Assembly (NCBI GenBank): GCA_903832735.1
Contig: CAILCO010000116.1
Span: 1-52,577, forward strand
DNA: 52,577 nt
Direction of reading: 5' to 3'
From: an uncultured Sterolibacterium sp.
Lineage (GTDB): Bacteria > Pseudomonadota > Gammaproteobacteria > Burkholderiales > Rhodocyclaceae
Below are positions 46,101 through 52,440 of this stretch, one piece after another. The notes under the pieces are model-generated. The model worked only from the letters and a program-made list of their open reading frames with translations. It made no database searches and was not told where the DNA came from. Within the stretch, counting starts at the first letter, position 1; each line of letters begins with the position of its first letter. A program made the position numbers and the translations under genes.

Positions 46101-46802
46101 GTTGCGCCGCTGCACCGAACAGTCGCGTTCGCCCAGCGCCAGGACGCCGCCCTGCCCGTCGCCGAACAACTGCACCTCGATGTGCCGCGCCTGTTCGACG
46201 TATTTTTCCAGGTAGAGGCCGGCCTCCTTGAAATTTGCGCGGGCCAGACGATCGACCGAGGCATAGGCCTCAGGCAGTTCGTCCTCGCTCCAGATCAGGC
46301 GCATGCCGATGCCGCCGCCACCGGCAGTGCTCTTCAGCATCACCGGATAGCCGATGCGCCGCGCCTCGGCGCTGGCCTGGCCGACGTCGGCGAGCAACCC
46401 GGAACCGGGCAGGAGCGGCACGCCGGCCCGGGCCGCCAGTTCCCGCGCCGTATGCTTCAAGCCGAAGTCGCGCATCTGCTGCGGCGTCGGGCCGATGAAG
46501 GCGATGCCGGCGGCCTCGCAGGCTTCGGCGAAGTCCGGATTTTCGGAGAGGAATCCATAACCGGGATGGATGGCCTCGGCGCCGCATGCCCGGGCGGCCT
46601 CCAGGATGAGTTCGCCGCGCAGATAACTTTCGGCCGCCGGGGCCGGGCCCAGCAGCACCGCCTCGTCGGCTTCCAGGACATGGCGGGCGGCCCGGTCGGC
46701 CTCGGAATAGACCGCCACGGAGGCGATGCCGAGCCGCTTCAGCGTCCGCTGGATGCGGCAGGCGATGGCACCGCGGTTGGCAATCAGGACTTTCTTGAAC
46801 AT
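43176..46802 (-). CDS. Urea/guanidine carboxylase (biotin-dependent)
   Basis: A 1208-residue multidomain carboxylase. Residues 1-450 are a biotin carboxylase ([20 protein letters not shown], ATP-grasp [28 protein letters not shown]). Next are the KipA/KipI-like carboxyltransferase domains ([30 protein letters not shown] onward, and [17 protein letters not shown]). A C-terminal biotinyl domain has the biotinylated Lys in VESMKMEI. Enzymes of this family carboxylate urea, but those behind a guanidine-I riboswitch and beside two DUF1989 genes carboxylate guanidine preferentially. The same reading frame stays open upstream into the preceding gene, but ATG 46802 is the family start. Reported Asn/Asp specificity residues in the carboxyltransferase part should be aligned to confirm. 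Confidence 0.92.
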   Translation of the reverse strand: [1208 protein letters not shown]

Positions 46803-46825
46803 CGACACGGTTCCTTCGCGGTGCG

Positions 46826-47494
46826 CTATTGCGGATCCCAAACCAGCAGCCGGATCGGCGTCGGGTTGTAGGCGTTGCACGGGTTGTTCAGCTGCGGGCA
46901 ATTGGAGATGAGGCAGATCACATCCATTTCCGCCCTCAGTTCCACGTACTTGCCCTGCGCCGAGATGCCGTCCTCGAAGGAGAGCCGCCCCTCGGCCGTC
47001 ACCGGGACGTTCATGAAGAAGTTGATGTTCGGAGCAAGATCGCGCTTGGAGAGGTTCAGCCTGGCCGCTGCCTCGTCGTGGCAGTCGCAGTGGGCGAGAC
47101 CCTGGAGGAAGTTGTCGCGGCAGTTGTGCATGTGCAGCTTGTCGAGCGCATAGCGCACGGTGTTGCTCTCTGCGGCGCAAGCGCCGCCGACGGTATCGTG
47201 GCGGCCACAGGTGTCGGCAACGATGGTCAGCATGGCCTGGCCTTCGTTGGAGTAGAGGCGGCTGCCGGCGCTGAGATAGAGCTGGCCTTGGCGCACCACG
47301 GTAGCGCTGGCGCAGTAGCGTTCTGCCGGATCGGTGGCCGAATAGAACAGGGTGTCTACCGCCTGATTTCCCTCCAGGTCGAGGATGCGGAAGATCTGTC
47401 CGCGACGCAGAGTGCGGATCCAGGGTTCGCCGGCAAGGCAGACTTCGTCGATGACGGCGTTGGCAATGTCGAGTTGGCTGGCGACAAGGGGCAT
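46826..47494 (-). CDS. DUF1989 protein UAAP2, carboxyguanidine deiminase subunit
   Basis: A 222-residue DUF1989 protein (urea-carboxylase-associated protein 2). Family marks are [30 protein letters not shown] near the N-terminus, then [30 protein letters not shown] and [12 protein letters not shown]; several Cys and His residues are conserved. Together with the other DUF1989 protein it corresponds to CgdAB, shown in Pseudomonas to deiminate carboxyguanidine to allophanate. The ATG at 47494 is placed by GAAGGA upstream. Eleven bases separate it from the first gene, and 23 from the carboxylase. Confidence 0.9.
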   Translation of the reverse strand: MPLVASQLDIANAVIDEVCLAGEPWIRTLRRGQIFRILDLEGNQAVDTLFYSATDPAERYCASATVVRQGQLYLSAGSRLYSNEGQAMLTIVADTCGRHDTVGGACAAESNTVRYALDKLHMHNCRDNFLQGLAHCDCHDEAAARLNLSKRDLAPNINFFMNVPVTAEGRLSFEDGISAQGKYVELRAEMDVICLISNCPQLNNPCNAYNPTPIRLLVWDPQ

Positions 47495-47505
47495 GGTCAT
47501 TTCCT

Positions 47506-48258
47506 TCAACTCAAGTAGTAACGTTCGGTGTTCACGAAGCCGCGCTGGTTTTCTCCGCAGAAGTTGCGGCAGCAGTCGTCCGCGGGCGCTTCGCCGGCGT
47601 GCCAGGCGGTCAGCAGCGCCGGCTTGGGTGCATGACTGGGCGCCGGATCGAGAGGATGAGGCGCAGTCGACAGCACGACCAAGGTATTCATCTCGAAGCG
47701 CAAGTCGACGGCGCCTCCCGCTGGTGAATGGCCGGAAGCGAAGAGCAGACGACCCTCCGCGTCAACCGTGACCTTGCTGAAGAAATTCACCGTGGCGCCG
47801 AGGTCGCGCTTGCCCAGACCGTACTTGGCCAGTTCGATAAGCAGCGAATCGCGGCCACTGCGGGCCATGGCGTTGCGCGCGGACTGGTAATGCGACTCGC
47901 CGTATTTTTCGCGCACCTGTGCGGCGTCGGAAACGCCGCACAGCGGATCGTGCCAGCCGACGCTGTCGTCGATGAGGGAACAGAGAATGCGCCCCATGTC
48001 CGAGTACAGGCAATGGCCCCGGGTCAACAGCGCGGTGTGCTGCGCCTTGAGCGTGTCCGGCATGTTGTAGCGCTCGAGCTTCTCCTCGGCGTTGAAGAAG
48101 GTCACGGCGCAATTCGCGCCGCCTTCGCTGTCTGTCAGGCGCAGGGCGCTGCCGCGCCGCATCACGCCGGACCAGTGGGTGCCGGCGGGCACGAGGTATT
48201 GCCAAAGCAATCTTTCCGCGGGTAGCGGTGACAGGCCGGGCTTGGCGATCTGGCTCAT
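47506..48258 (-). CDS. DUF1989 protein UAAP1, carboxyguanidine deiminase subunit
   Basis: A 250-residue DUF1989 protein (urea-carboxylase-associated protein 1). [62 protein letters not shown] and the C-terminal [23 protein letters not shown] are family marks; the cysteines may bind metal. It should form a heteromer with the next gene product and remove ammonia from carboxyguanidine, feeding allophanate hydrolase. It is the first structural gene after the guanidine riboswitch, about 27 bases past the switch hairpin. Confidence 0.9.
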   Translation of the reverse strand: MSQIAKPGLSPLPAERLLWQYLVPAGTHWSGVMRRGSALRLTDSEGGANCAVTFFNAEEKLERYNMPDTLKAQHTALLTRGHCLYSDMGRILCSLIDDSVGWHDPLCGVSDAAQVREKYGESHYQSARNAMARSGRDSLLIELAKYGLGKRDLGATVNFFSKVTVDAEGRLLFASGHSPAGGAVDLRFEMNTLVVLSTAPHPLDPAPSHAPKPALLTAWHAGEAPADDCCRNFCGENQRGFVNTERYYLS

Positions 48259-48284
48259 GGAGGCTCCTGGCTCGGTTGGACAAA

Positions 48285-48317
48285 GGGAGAGGCGATGTTA
48301 AAACATCTCGGCCTCCC
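48285..48317 (-). terminator. Riboswitch expression-platform hairpin
   Basis: On the minus strand GGGAGGC (48317-48311), part of the conserved 3' end of the aptamer, can pair with GCCTCTCCC (48293-48285) with one bulged base, around an inner GATGTT/AACATC stem. CCCTTTGT follows, a weak U-tract. Pairing excludes the aptamer fold, as expected for an on-switch that terminates without guanidine. Confidence 0.6.
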
Positions 48318-48410
48318 GGGCTTTTATCCCTCCGTGGAGCCCCGCCTGCGCGGGACCGGCGGCTCTCGGACCAGTCGCTCCCCGTGGGGAACCGGAACCC
48401 TAGCCGCACA
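48308..48410 (-). ncRNA. Guanidine-I riboswitch (ykkC, subtype 1)
   Basis: The minus strand carries all conserved blocks of the ykkC RNA in order. These are GGCTAGGGTTCCGG (about 48405-48392), GACTGGTCCGAGAGCC (48376-48361), and ACGGAGGGATAAAAGCCCGG (48335-48316). Variable hairpins of normal size lie between them. In this class guanidine binding turns gene expression on. The downstream genes are those expected for guanidine breakdown, so identity and target agree. The ends are approximate. Confidence 0.96.
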
Positions 48411-48448
48411 TCAAGAGCGATTCACCATCGCCCCTCTTGCTTCTCTAT

Positions 48449-48467
48449 TAGCAATCGATGTGCCACC
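48449..48467 (-). promoter_or_regulatory. Sigma-54 promoter of the guanidine-degradation operon
   Basis: Minus strand GGTGGCACATCGATTGCTA: GG at 48464-48463 and GC at 48452-48451, ten bases apart, in TGGCAC and TTGCT, an essentially perfect match. Transcription should start near 48440, about 30 bases ahead of the aptamer. Confidence 0.83.
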
Positions 48468-48559
48468 CGTCAGTGGGCGCACAAAAAGCGGGATTGCGCC
48501 AGCCGCGCCAGCGCAATCCGGCAAGCTGCGCACCAGTGCAGGGCGAACTATTGCGGCAA

Positions 48560-48576
48560 GACACCACTGTGGTGCA
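48560..48576. promoter_or_regulatory. NtrC-type site upstream of the guanidine operon
   Basis: GACACCACTGTGGTGCA matches TGCACC-N5-GGTGCA at ten of twelve arm positions and contains CACCA-CTG-TGGTG. It lies about 100 bases upstream of the -24 element. Confidence 0.72.
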
Positions 48577-48604
48577 TCAAACTCCGCCGCAACGAGTCTA
48601 GCAC

Positions 48605-49540
48605 CTACTCCGTGGCTAAAGAACTCGCTGTGACAGATCCGTGAAGGTCGCGTTTCAACATCTCCGCGAAGCTTTGGCAAGCGGGCGAAAGTGAGCGGCC
48701 GTGCTTGGTCACCAGCGAAATCGCTCGTGACACCGTGGGCATTATCAGTGGACGGGCGACCAGATCGTCGAAGTACGACTGGACGAACAGCGCCGAGGGA
48801 AGGATCGAGACTCCCAGGCCGCTGGCGGTCATCCACAGAGCCGAGGTCAGAAAGTTTATTTCGCTGGCGATGTTAAGGTCGATCCCGACCTTAACGGCTA
48901 TTTGGTCGATAAGCCGGCGCACACCATAACCACCACCCCGCACCGCGATCACTGGCACAGAAACCAGATCGGCCCAGCGTACTTCCTGTTGGAGCGCGAG
49001 CGGATGGTCGGTACGGCAGACTAGGCACAACTGATCGTCGACCAGCGTGAGGATCTCAATCTCGCCGCCGGCTTCCTGGGGTGTGCCAACCCCAAACTCC
49101 ACCTGTTCGCTCAGGATGCGTGACAGGAACTGGTCAGGGGCGCAATCGTCGATGATTACCCGGATGTCAGGATAGGCACGAGTGAAAGACAACACCGTCT
49201 GCGGCATTAGTGCGGACCCGATAGCGGGCGTCACAGCCAGATGCACCTGGCCGCGTCTGCGCTCGCTTAAATCGAGAAAGCTAGCCTCCAATAAGCCTAC
49301 CTCCTGGAGGATGCGTTCGACAGACCCGATAGCCTCGTGCGCTGCTGACGTCGGCTCAAGCGAGCGCGTGGTGCGGTCGAAGAGGCGGGTTTTGAGCGAT
49401 ACCTCGATTTGCCGAATCAACACGCTCACAGCCGAGGTGGTCACCGACAGCTTCTCCGCAGCGGCCGCCAACTTACGCAGTCGGTAGACCGCTACGAAGG
49501 CCCTTAGTTGTTTCATCGTCAACAAGCTGAGGCTCGGCAT
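48605..49540 (-). CDS. LysR-family transcriptional regulator
   Basis: A 311-residue LysR regulator. The N-terminal winged helix reads MKQLRAFVAVYRLRKLAAAAEKLSVTTSAVSVLIRQIEVSLKTRLFDRTTR; the effector domain (about 95-300) contains GQVHLAVTPAIGSALMP and GLGVSILPSA. It is divergent from the LigW-like decarboxylase gene with 97 bases between, and likely controls it in response to an aromatic acid. The start is uncertain: an ATG eight codons later is also possible, and neither has a clear ribosome-binding site. It runs toward the guanidine operon but ends before its promoter. Confidence 0.88.
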   Translation of the reverse strand: MPSLSLLTMKQLRAFVAVYRLRKLAAAAEKLSVTTSAVSVLIRQIEVSLKTRLFDRTTRSLEPTSAAHEAIGSVERILQEVGLLEASFLDLSERRRGQVHLAVTPAIGSALMPQTVLSFTRAYPDIRVIIDDCAPDQFLSRILSEQVEFGVGTPQEAGGEIEILTLVDDQLCLVCRTDHPLALQQEVRWADLVSVPVIAVRGGGYGVRRLIDQIAVKVGIDLNIASEINFLTSALWMTASGLGVSILPSALFVQSYFDDLVARPLIMPTVSRAISLVTKHGRSLSPACQSFAEMLKRDLHGSVTASSLATE

Positions 49541-49550
49541 TTAAAGTCAC

Positions 49551-49617
49551 TTCAATAATCATTGAATTACTTTCAATTGTATTCACATCGTGGTTACGTT
49601 TCAATGACGCTTTGAAA
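49551..49617. promoter_or_regulatory. Candidate LysR-binding region
   Basis: TTCAAT-AATC-ATTGAA at 49551-49566 has the T-N11-A form of LysR boxes. TTTCAA (49599-49604) and TTGAAA (49612-49617) form a second inverted repeat with the same half-site. Two sites within one short divergent intergenic region fit recognition and activation sites. Confidence 0.6.
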
Positions 49618-49637
49618 TCAATCGGGAAGAGAAATCC

Positions 49638-50699
49638 ATGGTCTCCAGCACTGTCACAGGAATCGGCAAAGTACCCGGTTACCGGCGCATCGCCACAGAG
49701 GAAGCTTGGGCTCCGCGCGAGTTGATTGATCTGTATCGCCGGGAACTGGCCGACAAATCGATCGACGACCCCGGGTTCCATAGCCTTTGGGGCTTCTTTG
49801 CCGGCGCGAGCGAGCGCGCCAACCTACTGGTCGACCGCATCCAGGATCTCGGCGAAAAGCGCTTGGCCGATATGGACGCTACCGGCATCGACATGCAGAT
49901 CTTGTCGCTGACCTGCCCAGGCGTGCAGCTTTTCGATACTGCTACCGCCACCGCATTGGCCAGCCGTTTCAACGACGAACTGGCCGAAGGTGTGCTCCGT
50001 AACCCGACGCGTTTTGCCGGACTTGCCGCCATCGCTCCCCAGGACCCGCAACGGGCGGCCCAGGAACTAGAGCGCTCGGTCAGCAAGCTTGGGCTCAAGG
50101 GTGCGATTATCAATTCTCATACCCACGGAGAATATCTGGACGACCCCAAGTTCTGGGACATCTTTGCCGCAGCCGAGGCATTGGGGGTGCCGATCTATCT
50201 GCATCCCAACACGCCGTCGAAGGCGATGATCGAACCGTTCCTCGCCCGTGGACTGGACGGGGCAGTATTCGGCTTCTCGGTGGAGACCAGCCTACACGCC
50301 CTGCGTATCATCGTCGCCGGTGTGTTCGATCGATTTCCTCGGCTTCAGATCGTCCTCGGCCACCTGGGTGAGAGCTTGCCTTACTGGCTGTCGCGGTTGG
50401 ATTACATGCACAGCATCATTACCCGCACCAATCGCTATGGCGCGGCCGCCCCCAAGCTGGCCAAGCCCCTCAGCGCTTATCTGCGCGAGAATTTTCATTA
50501 CACCACCAGTGGCATGGGCTGGACCCCGCCGATCATGTACGTCCACCAGGTGATGGGTGCCGACCGGCTGCTCTACGCCATGGACTATCCGTACCAATTC
50601 GTCGCCGAGGAAGTTATAGAGCAGGACAACCTGCCGCTCAGCGCCACCGACAAACACCTATTCTTTCAGGGTAATGCGGAGCGTCTGTTTTCACTATAA
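49638..50699 (+). CDS. LigW-like amidohydrolase-superfamily decarboxylase
   Basis: A 353-residue metal-dependent decarboxylase. YRRIATEEAWAPRELIDLYRRELAD, LGEKRLADMDATGIDMQILSLTCPGVQ, then GAIINSHTHGEYLDD, YLHPNTPS, IVLGHLGESLPYWLSRLDYMH and LLYAMDYPYQ follow the pattern of 5-carboxyvanillate decarboxylase LigW and gamma-resorcylate decarboxylase. Likely metal ligands are Glu in ATEEA, His in NSHT, and Asp in MDYPYQ. It should remove a carboxyl group from a hydroxylated aromatic acid. Downstream is an aromatic-acid transporter 18 bases away; upstream a divergent LysR gene. The exact substrate among carboxyvanillate, resorcylate and similar acids is not decided by what I see. Confidence 0.85.
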   Translation: MVSSTVTGIGKVPGYRRIATEEAWAPRELIDLYRRELADKSIDDPGFHSLWGFFAGASERANLLVDRIQDLGEKRLADMDATGIDMQILSLTCPGVQLFDTATATALASRFNDELAEGVLRNPTRFAGLAAIAPQDPQRAAQELERSVSKLGLKGAIINSHTHGEYLDDPKFWDIFAAAEALGVPIYLHPNTPSKAMIEPFLARGLDGAVFGFSVETSLHALRIIVAGVFDRFPRLQIVLGHLGESLPYWLSRLDYMHSIITRTNRYGAAAPKLAKPLSAYLRENFHYTTSGMGWTPPIMYVHQVMGADRLLYAMDYPYQFVAEEVIEQDNLPLSATDKHLFFQGNAERLFSL

Positions 50700-50717
50700 A
50701 AAAGAGGAGGGGGCAAT

Positions 50718-52112
50718 TTGACTAAGATCGGAATAATCGACGTCACCAAACTGATTGACGACAACAAGGTTGGCAGGTACCAGATCCGTATCCTGCTGTT
50801 GTGTGCGGCCGTCATTTTTATGGATGGCTTCGATTTACAGGCCCTGGGCTATATTGCCCCGACCTTGAGCAAGGCATGGCATTTGGCACCTGGGGCGCTT
50901 GGGCCAGTGTTCAGCGCTAGCCTCGCCGGTTTGATGCTGGGCGCACTGGTGTTCGGTCCGGTGGGCGACCGGATCGGTCGCAAACGTGTGATAGTCGGCT
51001 GCACGGCATTTTTTGGCATTTGTACGCTGTTGACGGTACTGGCCGACAGCCTGAACAGCCTGATGATCATTCGCTTCATTACCGGCGTCGGCCTTGGCGG
51101 GGTGATGCCAACTTCGATCGCGCTGACGGGTGAATACAGCCCCAACCGCAGCCGCGCCACCATGATCATGATGATGTTCTGCGGCCAGTCCTTGGGCTCC
51201 GTGCTCGGCGGGGCCGTCGCGGCTAAACTTGTGCCGCTGTTCGGCTGGGCCGTGGTTTTTTGGATCGGCGGCATCGTGCCGCTGGTAATAGCACTGGCAC
51301 TGATTCCCGCCTTACCTGAATCCATCCATTTGCTAGTGCTTAAGGACAACCAGGGAGGGAAACTGCGCGATGTACTCGTTCGCCTGAATTCCGCTTTCAC
51401 ATTCCCCGAGGGGACTCGTTTTATCGCCCCCTCAGACCATTCGCCAGAGTTTTCAGTCCGCCAGTTGTTCGCCAAGGGCCGCGCAACCACCACGCTGCTG
51501 ATGTGGGTGATATTTTTCATGAACCTGCTGGTCATCTACCTGCTGGCCAATTGGCTGCCAACAGTGATCAATAATGTAGGCGTCAAGCTGGAAACCGCAG
51601 TCTATATCACGACCCTCTACCATGTTGGCGCCATAGTCGGAGCGCTGACGCTTGGCAGAATAATCGACCGCTTTGGATCTTTCCGTGTGCTTGCGGTGAC
51701 TTTTTTCCTGGCCGGTCTGTCCATCATTGCCATCGGTTCGGCAGGAACGTCGGTGGCATTGCTGGTGGCGGCAGTGTTGGTCGCGGGTTATTGCGTAGTC
51801 GGCGCCCAGGGCGGCGCCAATGCCACCGCTGCCACCTACTATCCTGCAAGCATTCGTTCAACAGGCGTCGGCTGGGCGCTCGGCATAGGGCGAATCGGCT
51901 CGATTATTGGTCCTCTCCTGGGAGGCATGATGGTCTCATTGCACTGGAGCACTCCCGACCTGTTTTCATTCGTAGCTGTGCCGGAATTCCTTGCTGCGAC
52001 GGTGGCGCTTGTGGTCGCTCTGTTGCATGCCAGATTCGGCACGCACGGCCAAGTAAGGGATAGTTCCATCAGCGTGAACGGCGTCAAATCTTCCCTTCCA
52101 ACAGAAAAGTAA
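50718..52112 (+). CDS. AAHS-family aromatic acid:proton symporter
   Basis: A 464-residue twelve-helix MFS transporter of the AAHS group (PcaK/BenK-like). The first helix has LLCAAVIFMDGFDLQALGYIAPTL with the conserved Asp pair of this family. GPVGDRIGRKRVI follows helix two, RFITGVGLGGVMPTSIALTGEY lies in helix four/five, and GRIIDRFGSFRVL is the second-half equivalent. The start is a TTG at 50718 with a strong GAGGAGGGGG ribosome-binding site; no in-frame ATG exists before the first helix. It probably imports the aromatic acid decarboxylated by the preceding enzyme. Confidence 0.88.
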   Translation: MTKIGIIDVTKLIDDNKVGRYQIRILLLCAAVIFMDGFDLQALGYIAPTLSKAWHLAPGALGPVFSASLAGLMLGALVFGPVGDRIGRKRVIVGCTAFFGICTLLTVLADSLNSLMIIRFITGVGLGGVMPTSIALTGEYSPNRSRATMIMMMFCGQSLGSVLGGAVAAKLVPLFGWAVVFWIGGIVPLVIALALIPALPESIHLLVLKDNQGGKLRDVLVRLNSAFTFPEGTRFIAPSDHSPEFSVRQLFAKGRATTTLLMWVIFFMNLLVIYLLANWLPTVINNVGVKLETAVYITTLYHVGAIVGALTLGRIIDRFGSFRVLAVTFFLAGLSIIAIGSAGTSVALLVAAVLVAGYCVVGAQGGANATAATYYPASIRSTGVGWALGIGRIGSIIGPLLGGMMVSLHWSTPDLFSFVAVPEFLAATVALVVALLHARFGTHGQVRDSSISVNGVKSSLPTEK

Positions 52113-52217
52113 AACCTGGTCGGCACTCCCGAAAATCGCTGACCAGGCTGAATCAACGATGTTCTCGCGCTTCATTTACTTGGATGACATCCCAAGGTCT
52201 GATTGCGCTGGCTATTG
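52113..52217 (+). repeat. Imperfect direct repeat copy 1 (decayed porin leader)
   Basis: This copy shares with 52322-52435 the blocks GGCACTCCCGAAAATCG, GACCAGG, TGTTCTCGC, CTTCAT and TGATTGCGCT/GCTATTG. The equivalent ribosome-binding site and start codons are lost. CCTGGTCGGC (52115-52124) and GCTGACCAGG (52138-52147) form a hairpin with one G-U or mismatched pair. Confidence 0.75.
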
Positions 52218-52321
52218 GATGTCTGAGCAACGCATAGTAAATCCAAAATTCAGATTCGATGAATCCATCTAATTTGATTGACGGATATACGACAAGTACC
52301 GGATCATCAAGATAAAAGAAC
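52218..52321. other. AT-rich spacer between the repeats
   Basis: About 100 bases, clearly AT-richer than the rest of the window, with no gene I can support. It is probably decayed or transferred sequence. Confidence 0.35.
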
Positions 52322-52435
52322 AACTTGGGCGGCACTCCCGAAAATCGCCGACCAGGTTGAAACAATATTGTTCTCGCTCTTCATCCACTAGGAGGAATGC
52401 AATGATGCAAAAGAAACTGATTGCGCTAGCTATTG
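52322..52435 (+). repeat. Imperfect direct repeat copy 2 (intact porin leader)
   Basis: This copy keeps the hairpin (52323-52333 with 52347-52357), a GGAGG ribosome-binding site (52391-52395) and the start codons of the interrupted porin gene. It aligns with 52113-52217 over its whole length. Confidence 0.75.
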
Positions 52436-52440
52436 CCAGC
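52402..52440 (+). pseudogene. Start of a porin gene interrupted by an IS30-family element
   Basis: After GGAGG at 52391-52395, the ATG at 52402 begins MMQKKLIALAIAS, the opening of a typical betaproteobacterial porin signal peptide. Beyond about codon 13 the reading frame continues but no longer encodes a signal peptide or porin; instead it enters what looks like the end of an insertion element. The rest of the porin is not in the window. Confidence 0.6.

Noticed and set aside
43014..46871. Two long open frames (600 and 682 residues) antisense to the carboxylase gene
   Set aside because: The carboxylase strand has clear domain motifs throughout; the opposite frames have none.
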